Origin: Ophiocordyceps camponoti-saundersi (nom. inval.) | Lineage: Eukaryota > Ascomycota > Sordariomycetes > Hypocreales > Ophiocordycipitaceae | Assembly (NCBI GenBank): GCA_003339415.1 | Contig: PDHQ01000306.1 | Coordinates: 333-39,703 of the forward strand | Length of the DNA: 39,371 bases | Direction of reading: 5' to 3' | Shown: in pieces, positions 1-9,429 of the stretch | Layout: the number at the start of each line of letters is the position of its first letter | Numbering within the stretch: the stretch's first letter is position 1 | Made by a program: the position numbers and the translations under genes | The notes under the pieces: model-generated | Told to the model about the DNA's origin: nothing | What the model saw: only the letters and a program-made list of their open reading frames with translations | Database searches by the model: none

Positions 1-15
1 TTGTGTTTAGTTGGT

Positions 16-27
16 GGGGGGGGGGGG
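16..27. repeat. G homopolymer, 12 nt
   Basis: Uninterrupted run of 12 G. It is the first of several long G or C runs in the window (others at 2691-2705, 13003-13017 and 15827-15851). Such runs contain no CpA and so cannot be altered by RIP. Confidence 0.9.
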
Positions 28-60
28 CGGATAGTCCACTATGCTAATAATCTAAATCCA

Positions 61-87
61 CCACGCGGATAATCTAAGTCCGCGTGG
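61..87. repeat. Perfect 9-bp inverted repeat (hairpin)
   Basis: CCACGCGGA at 61-69 is the exact reverse complement of TCCGCGTGG at 79-87, with a 9-nt loop. CA and TG survive here although they are lost nearby. It could be the edge of a DNA element, since the GCGGATAAT word recurs near 1405, but no matching terminal repeat was confirmed. Confidence 0.6.
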
Positions 88-303
88 ACAATCCTAGGTA
101 TATGCCTACCTAGGTATTAGTTAGAAGGGTATCTATGCTATATAGGTAAGTAGCTAGTTAGGGTCCGTAGTTAATCTAAAGGTAATAAAGGTAAGCAGAT
201 ACTCGGGAATAGAAGTAGAACGGATTATAATCTTACTAATAGTGCCGGGTAATTATAACTATAAACGGTAGATATAGGCTAACGATTATATTAGGCAGTT
301 AGT
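88..303. other. Unassigned AT-rich DNA
   Basis: Short stretch of RIP-like, TpA-rich sequence between the hairpin and the minisatellite. I see no gene, motif or repeat in it. Confidence 0.4.
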
Positions 304-416
304 CGAGATAGAGAGGTTAAAGAGGTGATAAAGATAGGAGAATTAAGGAGACGATAGAGATAGAGAGGTTAAAGAGGTGACGGAGATAGAGAGGTTAAGG
401 AGGTGACGGAGATAGG
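304..416. repeat. Minisatellite, unit about 26 bp
   Basis: Purine-rich tandem array. The unit begins GAGATAGAGAGGTTAA and ends GAGGTGACG. At least three imperfect copies are visible, around 304-330, 355-381 and 382-407, with a partial fourth and a degenerate segment between the first two. Confidence 0.75.
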
Positions 417-897
417 TGTTTAGGGGTAGGTTATCTAGGATAGAAAGTTAACAGCGTCTCTTACCTTACCCTAACCCTATACTATTAGTTAAGAGAGGTA
501 GAGGTAGGTACTAACCGAGACAAAAGAAGGATATTATTATATTCTATATATAGGCTAAGTATTAATATAGAGACCTATTATATTAGGTAGGTGCCTTAGG
601 TATACCTCTACGGGAGAGGTAAGCAGATATATAGTACTATCCGGCAAGGCAGAGAGCAGAGGATATATAGGGGTGATTTATTTAGAAGATAGAAGGTAAG
701 TTAATACCTATTAAGTAAGCTACGTCTTATAAAAATTAATACCTATAAGGCCTGCCTAGCTTACCTATCTACCTAGGTACTACCTAGGTAGGTAGGTTAG
801 GTAAGAGGTGGAAGTTAGGACGGCAGGGATATACTACTTAAAGGATAATAGAGATATAGACTTGCCTACTTAATGCTTATAGCTATTTAACCTACTA
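417..897. other. RIP-altered DNA, no gene recognised
   Basis: AT-rich, TpA-rich sequence with repeated TAGGTA and CCTAGGTA words, especially at 740-800 where short CCTAGG palindromes cluster. No protein-like frame or RNA was recognised. Confidence 0.5.
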
Positions 898-1326
898 TTT
901 AACCTAAATAGTATTATTCTTACTAAGGCGGATAATATAAACCTTAGTAGGCTTAATTATATTAAGTCTAATAATAACTAGCTTATTATAACGATATGCT
1001 ACCCGGTATAGGCTAAGATTATAATCTCTTTCGTTAAGTATATCGATAAGGGTAAGAAGGATAAAGATATAATAGTCGTCGATTTCGTAGATAAAGATCT
1101 AGTTAACCTATCTAAGAAAGCTATTCGAGTATCTTATATAGTCACCTCTAGAGAAGATATAACGTTATAAGTCCCTATAAAAGGCATATTAGCGTTATCG
1201 CCTATTATAGGTATAGAGAGGTTAATACTTATTTATAAAGGTAAACTTATTAGACTACTAGACTCGCTTATTGCCGAAGCGATAGATCTTAGGAAGGCTA
1301 TAGTACTTAATATATACTATGCGTAA
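898..1326 (+). pseudogene. Unidentified coding relic
   Basis: A single plus-strand frame of about 140 codons ends at TAA (1324-1326). It is interrupted only by three TAA/TAG codons, as expected when RIP hits Gln or Trp codons. The readable product is a mixed, soluble-looking polypeptide with segments such as YIDKGKKDKDIIVVDFVDKD and LLDSLIAEAIDLRKAIVLN. I do not recognise the family. It lies between two hairpins (61-87 and 1435-1452), so it could belong to a small DNA element, but no transposase motif was seen. The true 5' end is unknown. The readable frame supports former coding function; identity is not established. Confidence 0.5.
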
Positions 1327-1434
1327 GGTCTCGCGGAATCGCTAAGATATTTTATTATACTTCGTAGGCAGTATATTACCTTAATTTACCTAATAAGCCG
1401 TGGAGCGGATAATACGAATAGGGATCTATCCGAT

Positions 1435-1452
1435 CACCGTTACTTAACGGTG
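1435..1452. repeat. Perfect 7-bp hairpin, 4-nt loop
   Basis: CACCGTT at 1435-1441 and AACGGTG at 1446-1452 are exact reverse complements around ACTT. CA and TG are preserved inside it, which is unusual here. It may mark an element edge; it is not followed by a T tract typical of a terminator. Confidence 0.5.
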
Positions 1453-1494
1453 GCCGCTATTAGAGAGAGGATTTTTTTTTTTATATATATAATA

Positions 1495-1690
1495 ATAACG
1501 ATAAGGAAGCAATAAGGGTAATAAGGGTAATAAGGGTGATAAGGGTAATAAGGGTGATAAGGGTAATAAGGGTAATAAGGGTGATAAGGGTAATAAGGAT
1601 AATAAGGATAATAAGGGTGATAATAATAATAAGGAAGTAATAAGGGCGATGAGGGTGATAAGGATAATAAGGAAGAAGAATAGGAAGATA
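1495..1690. repeat. 9-bp tandem repeat (AAGGGTAAT type)
   Basis: Array of AAGGGTAAT / AAGGGTGAT units, regular from about 1510 to 1600 and then degenerating to AAGGATAAT and AAT steps up to about 1690. The pyrimidine complement yields a misleading Leu-rich open frame on minus. The array is followed by an island at 1735-1815 where TG and CA are retained. Confidence 0.85.
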
Positions 1691-2149
1691 GAAGGGTTAG
1701 ATAAAAAATCCGATTTTATTTTCCTTACGGTTGCTGCTAGGAGGTATGCCTTAGGTGCCCGTCGCGGGTTAGCACCCGGCACCTAATAGCTGCCAGCTGC
1801 CCTCAGAGTATAGAAGAGCTAGTAAGGCCTATAAGGTAGTAGCTTAGAACCTTAAGCTATTAACCTTACTAAGCGCTATTTACAACTACTATCTAAGAGG
1901 TAGGGCTTTAGCTTAACTAGCAAAATAATAAAAAAAAAACGAACACGTAGAATCTTTACGCTATAGTTTTTTTCTATATTTTTTTCTATTTCTCGAATTT
2001 ATACGGTTATATATTAGGGAAAAAAATATAGACCTAAACTTATCACCCCTCTATACTATACTATCTTACTTACTTAGTTACTTACTTACCTATTTACTTA
2101 CTCGTCTTCCTTATAATAATATTATCTCTTATATATTCTATTACCCTTC
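1691..2149. other. Unassigned region with a CA/TG-retaining island
   Basis: At 1735-1815 the sequence is GC-richer and keeps CA and TG, including the imperfect inverted pair GGTGCC and GGCACC. The rest, to 2149, is AT-rich with T runs at 1966-1990 and TTAC/TTACT steps around 2070-2100. No gene was recognised. Confidence 0.45.
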
Positions 2150-2525
2150 GCGACTTGCAATATCTAGCCGCGGTAGCTCTATAGCGGGCCGTGGCTAAGG
2201 CAGCGTATGAGGTCGAGGCGGCAGTTCTGGCCGCGGCGGCCGTGGTATCCCGCAGACGCTAGACCGGCAATCGGGCAGTTTCTAGCAGGTGCCTATTAAT
2301 CCGCAGCTCTAGAGCTAGGGTAGCCGTAGTATATTCTCGCCGTAGCCCGAGTCCTAGGGAGGTAATAGCGGTATATTCTCGACGTACTACCTTATTATGC
2401 CTAGACCTGGCAGTTATAGTGCCTTTAAGTAGGAAAAATAGCCTACTATAACTCCCGTTATCTATAGTCTCCTAGAGGCCTAGGGCGAGAAGTCTCTAAA
2501 TATACTAAACATGCTTAGTCGCCGT
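2150..2525 (+). pseudogene. Gly/Arg-rich (RGG-type) coding relic
   Basis: One plus-strand frame reads from about 2157 to a TAA near 2522. Its N-terminal part is rich in Gly, Arg and Ser with RGG-like steps (GRGGSSGRGGRGIP). A Gln/Pro/Ser-rich middle and the end SLNILNMLSRRY follow. Internal stops are TAA/TAG plus one TGA, so not every stop has the simple RIP form. RGG segments usually bind RNA and occur in RNA-binding proteins and in some retroelement Gag proteins; which applies here is not resolved. The GC-rich first 150 bp keep more CA/TG than the flanks. The downstream relic at 2725-3235 is in another frame and may belong to the same ancestral gene. Confidence 0.45.
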
Positions 2526-2690
2526 TATTAATTTATTTTTCTTTATAACGTATTTTTTATAAATAATATCTTAAAGGCTTTCCCGGGAGTAAACCTTACG
2601 CCGGCGGATATTTAGAGTCTTCGTAATAAGGCCTAGGGGTACTATAACAACTATTAAAACAAGTTCCTCTAGTAGGGCCTTTACCGCTAG

Positions 2691-2705
2691 CCCCCCCCCC
2701 CCCCC
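2691..2705. repeat. C homopolymer, 15 nt
   Basis: Uninterrupted run of 15 C between the two coding relics at 2150-2525 and 2725-3235. G-quadruplex potential would be on the complementary strand. Confidence 0.9.
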
Positions 2706-2724
2706 TATAAAAAAGACTAGACCT

Positions 2725-3235
2725 AACGAGATATCTAAAAGCAAATAGGTAGTGACCGAAATAGCGGTAAATTATAAAAGACGTATCGAGCGCCGAGCGT
2801 AGTATAAGCTCTAGATATCGCTCTTAGAAAGGACTTTATCGTAAGTTATCTATACTTACGCTCTTAGGAATAACTATAGGCTAATCGTAAGATAGCGTTT
2901 ATAGAAAAGTGGAAATATACTACGTTACGACGGTTAGCTAGTTAGTAGCGAGAGGCTATAGTTTATATCGGCTAGTATTCTATAGCTCGGGCGATACGAG
3001 ATAAGAAGAGTAGGTTTCTTATTCGCCGAAGAGGCGGTTAGCCTAATTATATAGGTAAAAGATATTTGCGACGAAGATAGTTCGTAAATCGGTGCTAGGC
3101 AGTGCTATATCTACTAGATAAATACTTAGGGTATAATTCCCTATAAAGAGGCTCCGGCTCCGTCGTTCTTAGACGCCTACTTAGCACCGCTATAATTCGC
3201 GAATTAGTTTTCAGATTAATAATATAGACGGTTAT
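2725..3235 (+). pseudogene. Unidentified coding relic
   Basis: A plus-strand frame beginning about 2728 stays protein-like for roughly 170 codons if TAA/TAG are read as former Gln/Trp. The early part is Arg/Lys-rich (VNYKRRIERRA). The later part is acidic and then hydrophobic, with FAEEAVSLII, VKDICDEDSS and APAPSFLDAYLAPL readable without correction. No family was recognised. It directly precedes a tRNA-like relic and a palindrome, and lies upstream of a Copia gag relic in the same direction. It could be part of the same composite insertion or a separate gene. Confidence 0.4.
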
Positions 3236-3397
3236 AGTAAACTTACGGGTATAGGATTAGTTCTAGCGAGTAGTAGTTTTAATAAAATTAATAGTACCGG
3301 CTAGAGACTATTTAAGACTATTAGTCGCCCTAGCTTAGTTAGAATAAGTATATTTTAGGGGTATAACCTAGTCTAGGCTTCACGGTGAAAATACTAG

Positions 3398-3479
3398 TGC
3401 CCTACGCCGGATTTAAACCGACTATCTAGCTTAAGAGAGACCGAGATCTCAAAACGCTTAACTACTACCGAAGGAGGGC
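3398..3479 (-). pseudogene. tRNA-like relic (class II size)
   Basis: Read on minus, an 82-nt segment has tRNA-like parts. The 5' acceptor strand GCCCTCC pairs 6 of 7 with GTAGGGC at the 3' end. A T arm GTCGG-TTTAAAT-CCGGC pairs 5 of 5 with one G-U. A D-loop-like TAGTAGTTAAGCG follows the acceptor, and an anticodon-like stem GAGA/TCTC follows that. A TTCGAAT-type T loop changed to TTTAAAT fits RIP. Length and spacing suit a class II (Leu/Ser-type) tRNA with a variable arm. The anticodon loop appears to have 6 nt and the D stem is poor, so it is not functional and the isotype cannot be assigned. It could be a decayed tRNA gene or the head of a tRNA-derived SINE. Confidence 0.55.
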
Positions 3480-3505
3480 TATTATTATAATTAACGCGGT
3501 TATAA

Positions 3506-3735
3506 TAGACGATACCGTCAGGAGCGAAGGAGTAATATATTCGCCGCCGCAAGTCTATTAGATATGCTAGCCTTTATTATTCTTACTACTAACGCGGTAA
3601 CGATCGTTAAGGACCGTGGCGGTAAATATCGACGATAACCGCGTTAATAATAAGAATAAGAAAGGCTAGCATAACTAATAGACGCGCGGCGGCGAATATA
3701 CTACTCCTTTAACCCTAACGGAGTCGTCGGTTATA
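3506..3735. repeat. Large palindrome, arms about 95 bp
   Basis: The left arm (about 3506-3598) and right arm (about 3638-3735) are near-perfect reverse complements separated by about 39 bp. Shared blocks include TATTCGCCGCCGC and ATGCTAGCC(T)TT on the left and their complements on the right. The arms are GC-richer than the surroundings. It could form a cruciform or, if transcribed, a long hairpin RNA. It begins 27 bp beyond the tRNA-like relic and ends before the Copia gag relic, so it may be a MITE-like insertion or paired element ends. Confidence 0.8.
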
Positions 3736-3939
3736 GACGCGTCGATAACGAGAGTAAGAGAAGTGATTTTTTTTTTATCTCTATTTATACCTAAGGGCTG
3801 CCTTAGGCATTATATACGAAAAGATACGTACCTATTCGAAGTGATTCTAACGGATAGGAATAATAATACTAAGATTAAATAAAAGAATAATACAAATAAT
3901 AAAGTTAGCGTTAAAATACTCGCGATATCTAATTAACGG

Positions 3940-4862
3940 GTTCCTCGATATATCTAAGTACCGGGAGAAATCGTTATATTAAAGCGCGGAGACCTATGCC
4001 CGTATAACTTCGTACGAAGCGACGCTAATACCGGAACTATTAATAGCCCCTATAACGATCCCTATAAGCTTAGCTTTCGTATTACGCCGCGTACAACTAG
4101 TCTAAGATAGGCTAATTACGCACGAGAAGGTTATAGCTTTTAGCAAGGGATAGTAGAAGGACTAGAACTGTTCGAGGCGACCGTACGATATCTACATGTT
4201 AAAGCTAAGCTATTTATATCGTACCGCTAAAAGATTAGCATAAGCGGAAGATTAGTACTACGCCGTCTTTCCGGATATCCTTAAAGGGCCCGCGTAATCG
4301 TACTACCTTTATTATATAGGACCTGATAAGACTTAGGACGAGATCTAGTCGATAGCCGATTCGTATCTTAATATAGGAAAGAATCGTGCGGAATACCGGA
4401 TAAGATAGACCGGCACGAGGTCTGCTATAAAACAAGGAAAATTCCCTAAGAAATTAATGCCCGAAGTCCTCGAAGAACTTATCGGGAAGATATAACTCAT
4501 GCAGGATACCCTCGGCGAAGTAGCGGCTAAAGTTTACGCCGCGATAATAAGAGCGTGCCGTAGCGTAGTAGATAACACTCGTTACTCGTTAACTAAATAT
4601 CCTCTTACGAAGTTTATTTTTTTTTTTTATTTTTTTTATTCTTTTTTTCTATTCCTCGTACGGGTATATATATTATAATATTACTACGAATAGAGGGAAT
4701 CGGTTAGGCGGATTCCCTAATTACCGTACGAATTGCCTTTATAGAATTTTAATATAGGGAAACTTAAGCAAGTTCGCTTTGACGAATATTATACGTTTCC
4801 TTATACGAAAAAGCGCTACTTTATCTACGAGAAGAAGATTACTAGTTAATAAATCGTAAGGA
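3940..4862 (+). pseudogene. gag: Ty1/Copia retrotransposon relic: gag region
   Basis: The plus-strand frame reads as a fungal retroelement Gag when TAA/TAG are treated as Gln/Trp. Readable blocks are FPDILKGPA (about 4270), YYLYYIGPDKT, VLEELIGKI and AAIIRACRSVVDNTRYSLTK (about 4540-4590). They match the Gag arrangement seen beside Copia-type pol in Pezizomycotina. A zinc-knuckle remnant follows at about 4809-4862. Its first two Cys positions now read Tyr (RYFIY for CFxC), which is the change RIP makes in TGC/TGT. A frame change then occurs before DY*LINRKEDEF, where C, W and H of the knuckle would lie. A T-rich tract (4614-4650) interrupts the region. Gag would assemble the particle and bind RNA; this copy cannot. 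The upstream limit is approximate. Confidence 0.7.
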
Positions 4863-4999
4863 AGACGAATTCGACACGTGCCTCCTCGAATATAAAGGAC
4901 ACGACGACGGTATTAATAAATCGTCGTACGAAGAGGAGGGCGCTACCGAAGAAGCTACGAAATTCGTCCTCTTGAGTGCTCTTTTATATCGATTTATAA

Positions 5000-5480
5000 G
5001 GTAGATATTTTCGCATAGCAGGCCGTACGATAAGGCAGTTAAGTCTTCGTCGCCGATACTTATTATAGGGAGTACTATAGATAGCTTTACGATATTATCG
5101 CCCGCGAACTTCTCGATCGTTAGCAAAGATTAGAGGCGCTTATAGAATTTAACTACGGACGAGTTTGCCTTAAGGGTAACAGTATTACCTTAAAATAGAA
5201 GGGACGGGTATAGGTATTATAGATTATTAGCCCGGCCGAGCAGGACGCGCCGTAAGTATACCTTCCGTAATGCGAGCGAGATGCGTAGATCCTATCTATT
5301 TGCTAGCCCGAAGTAGGGACGACCTCTCGGCCGCTGCCCGAGTTTAGACCCCGAAAAAGGAGGACTCGACGCCTTAAATAACCGCGTACGATAGCATATA
5401 GGGAAATCCGATCGAGTACTAGGCTCTATCCCTCTCGACCCCTTTCGTACGAAGCTTTAGATATTTAGCGAGGGCTAGTT
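5000..5480 (+). pseudogene. pol: Ty1/Copia relic: C-terminal reverse transcriptase
   Basis: The plus-strand frame downstream of the gag relic matches the end of Copia-type reverse transcriptase. Readable blocks are DIIARELLDR, EFNYGRVCLKGNSITLK (the FNG...G..I.L.Q segment of fungal Copia RT), a degenerate SICQPEVG-like block near 5300, and LNNRVR followed by SIPLDPFRTKL just before RNase H. At least one frameshift lies between 5300 and 5380. The catalytic YVDD-type palm, the integrase and the protease are absent. Only about 200 bp separate this from the zinc knuckle, where more than 2 kb of pol would be expected, so the element carries a large internal deletion. Confidence 0.7.
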
Positions 5481-5960
5481 TGCGGATAATAAGGACCTAT
5501 ACTAGCAGATAGGATTCGTTATTATTCTAGGTAAGGAGATAGCTCGTACGGAGACCGAAATCTCTATCTACGGTAATATTAGGCTTTAGTCCTCGGGGAA
5601 GTATAAGATAGTAATAGGAAGCGTGCCTGCGGGCGAACTATACGATATCGTACGAGTAGTCGATAGTGGTATCGCCCTTAACGCCGCGGTTAAGAAGATC
5701 GTAAGAAGCCTATAGCTGCCGGAGTCCGTTTAAAGCCTTATACGGAGTAATAATCGCTCTAGCTGCCTTATTAACCTAGGTAATACGAGATAGAAAAGGC
5801 TTATAATCGATATAATAGGCTTACGTAAATTATACAAAAAGAAGAAAATTGCCGCGATATTCTAGATCGATAGGAAAAAAATAATCCGGCCGAGGCTATA
5901 ACGAAGAAGGGTCGTAACGACGCTTTTAGATAACTAGTTAAGATAAATAAGATAACGGTT
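5450..5960 (+). pseudogene. pol: Ty1/Copia relic: RNase H domain
   Basis: This is a continuous plus-strand frame for RNase H, the enzyme that removes the RNA strand during reverse transcription. Readable blocks are FADNKDLY*QIGFVIILGKE (about 5480-5530), IYGNIRL (5570), LYDIVRVVDSGIALNAAV (5640-5690), LGNTR*KRLIIDIIGLR (5785-5830) and a basic end near 5880 matching the usual IDGxDNPADAMTK segment. The order and spacing match fungal Copia RNase H. The Asp in FADNKD and the region after TSxx are mutated, with the usual SS or TS replaced, so it is inactive. Stops are TAA/TAG. With 3940-4862 and 5000-5480 it makes one internally deleted element; no LTRs could be identified. Confidence 0.8.
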
Positions 5961-6130
5961 AGGATAGAAGCAGTTGCCGAAGTAATCCCGCCGCGGGCGC
6001 CTATAAAAGTAATTTTTACGGATTAAATATTAGCGCCGCCTCCCGCCCTCACTAGTTATCCGATAACGTAGTCGGCGACGCAGGCGCCGGCGTGCGATAA
6101 CGGCGGCGTACCCGAGGAGGGGCGAGAGGC
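5961..6130. other. GC-rich spacer after the Copia relic
   Basis: About 170 bp of GC-rich sequence with CGGCGG and GCGCC steps, ending at the TTA microsatellite. CpG is frequent. No gene or LTR end was recognised. Confidence 0.4.
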
Positions 6131-6132
6131 TC

Positions 6133-6179
<47 letters not shown>

Positions 6180-6300
6180 CCTCCTTATGCTTACCGTCGT
6201 TATCCTCCTCTTTATCGTTATCTTCTTCGTCTTCGTTATCTTCGTCGTTATCTATATCTTCGTCGTTATCCTTATCTTCGTCTATATTATTATCGTTATC
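6133..6300. repeat. (TTA)n microsatellite passing into a CGTTAT/ATCTTC repeat
   Basis: About 47 bp of pure TTA repeats (6133-6179) is followed by about 120 bp of imperfect pyrimidine-rich hexamer-like repeats (CGTTAT, ATCTTC). The second part translates to a run of V, I, L and F that looks like a membrane protein but is only low-complexity DNA. Confidence 0.9.
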
Positions 6301-7985
6301 GTCCTAGGTGCGATAATAATCGCACGCGCTCCCGCGGGAGTCCTAAATATACGATACGCACGCGCCCCTTTAGTAGCCGCGCACGCGCCGGTAGCTAGAG
6401 AAGGGAATACTCCCTCGCCGGAGGTACCGATAACCGTAGGGCCCCTAGGCAGGGAACTAACCGGCAGCTTAGATAATAATCGCCTAGTAGTAAGACGGAC
6501 GACAGACTACCTTAGCGACGAGCTTAACGGGGGTCTCGCCCGGGCGTAAGCGAAGAGTAATATCGTATAATATCCTAGAGAGGTAGAGACATTCCTTATC
6601 CTACCGTATAATTAGTAAATATTTACTAAAGTATACCATACGAAGGAGATATATATAGAGACGGCAGCCTAAAGAAATTTAGCCCTAACTTCGTTATCCG
6701 AGCTAAGAGTAATAGTAATAAGCCCGTTAAAGAGGGGCAAGCGACCGAGCATAGTAGCGATAAATATTTTTTTTTCCCCCCCCTTATCGTCGTCGTCGTT
6801 CTACTTCTACTTATCTTTATTCTTCGTGCGACGAAACTACTACCGCCGATAGTACTAATACTAATAATAATAGTAATAGTAATATTTCGAGGTTACTGCT
6901 ACTTCTACGGAGGATAAAAAGGGAAGAAATTTTCTCTTATACGGAAGAGAGAGGAGGGCAACCTTCCTACTATATAAGCTTACAAGCTACGAATAACGAC
7001 TTACGAGTTGCCACCGCCCGGCAGGATAACTTTATCTTAGGTACCGGTAAGCATAGTATCTATAGATATTTTTCGAGTTTATAAGAGGGAATATTAGGAT
7101 AATAGGATAGGTATAAAGGCCCCGGTAATTAGGTCTAAGGTAATATACGCCGGCTTATCTAGTAACTATTAAACTACTAGAAGAGATCTAATAGCAGCGT
7201 AAGTAAAGGTAGGGAAGTTTAAAGTAATATCGTATACTACGCGAACCTTACGATCCGGAAGGGAAGGAAGCCTTTTATTACTTAATTTATTTCTTAGAGA
7301 TTCGACTTTTCTATTATTTTCGAGCTATCTAATTATCTTCCGAGCTTATTAATAAAAGTATAAGGAAGATATATATTTTTACTATTATTATTAATTACGC
7401 GGTATTCGGGTAAGGTAGGTATTCTAAAGATTTAGGTAGTAAGCATAAAGAGCGATAAGATATTCTAAGCTTCTAAGCCGAGAGAGATATTGGACTTATA
7501 ATCGTAATAGATAGAATATAAAATATATATAGATAGGTTTAGATATATACGGCGAAGGGTCGCGGGAGGTATATAGCTACGTTATACGCCGTTATTAGGG
7601 AAAACGAATAAGTATAAGGAATAGTAGTCGACTTCTTCTAAGTATAGTAGCTATAGAATTTAGGATAGTAAGATATATACCGAGGTATATTAGCGCTAAG
7701 ATAGCTAAATAGCTAAGAGGAAGTTTTCGAATTTTTTAGGCGTATATTAAATAGTCTAGCTTTTTTTTAGGGTTTACTTCTCGAGGGACGGATATAGTAA
7801 AGAAGGCAGTATCGGGATAGCGGGTATAATATAGGGTAAAAACCCGAGTCTTAGAAACGACTTAAGGAGAAAAATCCGATTATAAAAAACGATCGATTTA
7901 TTATATACGTATTATTATATAGCCTAGGATAGTAGGTAAAAGACTAAGTAAGATTTCGGTATCCTGAAGGCTTTATCGAATAGTC
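6301..7985. other. RIP-altered DNA, no gene recognised
   Basis: Starts with a GC-rich stretch to about 6550, then AT- and TpA-rich sequence with T runs at 6767-6775 and C runs at 6776-6782. A few short frames can be read but none stays protein-like for 100 codons. No retroelement motif or RNA was recognised. Confidence 0.4.
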
Positions 7986-8500
7986 TGTTTAGTCTCCGGC
8001 CTTCTCTTATATATCTTAGTAGGAGGGAACTATTTCGAGTATCGGTTTACGTAGAGGATTAATAAAGCTAGTAAGTAGTTTATTATATAAAGGTATAGGG
8101 TTTAGGCAAAGCTATAATTCCGTTTAGTAAAGTTTTAGCTATAAGTTATATCTTAGACTTGAATTACGATTAGCGACTTATAAATAAATATAAGGATAAG
8201 CTTAAGGGCTAAATGCTTTATTTACCTATTTCGTCTATAGAGGAAAACTAAGTTATACTATTTACTCGGATAGTAGCCGCTATCTTTATATAGCTGCCGT
8301 TATAACTCTAGTCCGTAGAGGCCTTCGGAACTCTAAAAGTTATTTTCGACTATTTAATAATATACGTATAACCCTTAAAAAGATATTTTTATCTCTTCCT
8401 AGCGCTACTATTCTCTAGCAAATCGGTAGCAGCTACTAGTTTACACGGCCTTCTTCGTAGACGGTAAAAGCCTATACGGAAAATATTATAAGAGATATTA
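7986..8500 (+). pseudogene. Unidentified coding relic
   Basis: A plus-strand frame of about 170 codons remains protein-like with TAA/TAG read as Gln/Trp. Readable blocks include LSRRELFRVSVYVED, AIIPFSKVLAISYILDLNYD, LYLPISSIEEN and VEAFGTLKVIFDYLIIYV. The block is hydrophobic with scattered charges. I do not recognise the family. No frameshift is needed, which supports a former coding exon; the minus strand of the same stretch is less convincing. Confidence 0.35.
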
Positions 8501-9429
8501 GTATCCTATATTTCGAGTTCTATATTATATAATTAATAATCTATATAAAGGTTATAGACTAGACTATATATAGTAAGGTTAACGGGAGTAAAGGGTATTA
8601 AAATTTATATTATAGGATATATATATATAGACGCGAGTAGTATATTATAAGTTAAGGCTAACTTTATATTTTATAATACGTTATAGCTTAGCTCGTAATA
8701 GTACGATATAGGATTATTAGGTTAGATATAACGTTCTTTTATCGGTTATTTTCGGATTCTTAGGGGCCTATATAGTATTAAATTTCTTTATAGTATTTTA
8801 TATCTATAACTAACCGTAGTTAAGCTATAAAATTATAAGTTTTTTATACTTCGTATATAAAATATATAATTCCTACTTCTTCTACGATATACTAAAACTA
8901 TATATTACCTCCTAGCGCTAATATTCTCTTTTAACTATCCCGTTTTCCCTTATACCTACTTCGGCGCTTAGACTATCGAAAACGGTTTATAGATATCGCT
9001 CGGGGCTATAGCGCTATACGGTAAGCAAAGCTTTATACCTAGTATATAGATAATCTCTAGGGGGAAGAGCATATTCGGTACGGCGCGGGTGCTTACGCGG
9101 AGAGGTAAACTTAAGTAGGCGAAGCTCGATAAGCGTACGGAAGTTAATACGTTTATATTTTAAAGACCGGAATATTAATAAGGTAGAAAAAAATATAATA
9201 GTATAAAATACTAATAAGGTAAGGTAGTTAGTATTACTAATCTTCTTTATTATTTTACCGACCGATATTATATTATTTATATATTTTTTCGGGGGGAACT
9301 AATTAGGAAATAAAAACTAGAGTATTCGTAATACGAAGTAAACCGATAAATATCGCGGATCTATCTTCTTTTCTAAAACCGCGAAATAGCCTTAGTTAAT
9401 ATTAAAATATAGTATACCTAGAGCGGCGG
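8501..9429. other. RIP-altered DNA, no gene recognised
   Basis: Very AT-rich, TpA-rich DNA, for example 8521-8580, which has no CA or TG. No gene, repeat pair or RNA was recognised. Confidence 0.45.

Noticed and set aside
1495..1690. Telomere-like TAAGGG motifs
   Set aside because: The unit is 9 bp and alternates TAAT/TGAT; it is not TTAGGG, is internal and has no subtelomeric context that I can prove.
1444..1782. Open frame of 112 codons on minus, Leu/Ser/Pro-rich
   Set aside because: It is the translation of the 9-bp AAGGGTAAT tandem repeat and shows no coding character beyond the repeat.
3398..3479. Functional tRNA gene
   Set aside because: Anticodon loop of six bases, poor D stem and mutated T loop; only a relic is supported.
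4235..4435. Open frame on minus, 66 codons
   Set aside because: Antisense of the Copia gag relic, whose plus-strand frame has recognisable Gag blocks.
4842..5126. Open frame on minus, 94 codons
   Set aside because: Antisense of the zinc-knuckle and RT region of the Copia relic.
6187..6549. Open frame of 120 codons on plus that looks like a membrane protein
   Set aside because: The hydrophobic half is translated pyrimidine-rich hexamer repeat; the rest is GC-rich spacer with no family resemblance.
7986..8500. Subtelomeric RecQ-type helicase relic
   Set aside because: Considered because of the setting, but no Walker A, DEAH or other helicase motif could be read in this frame.
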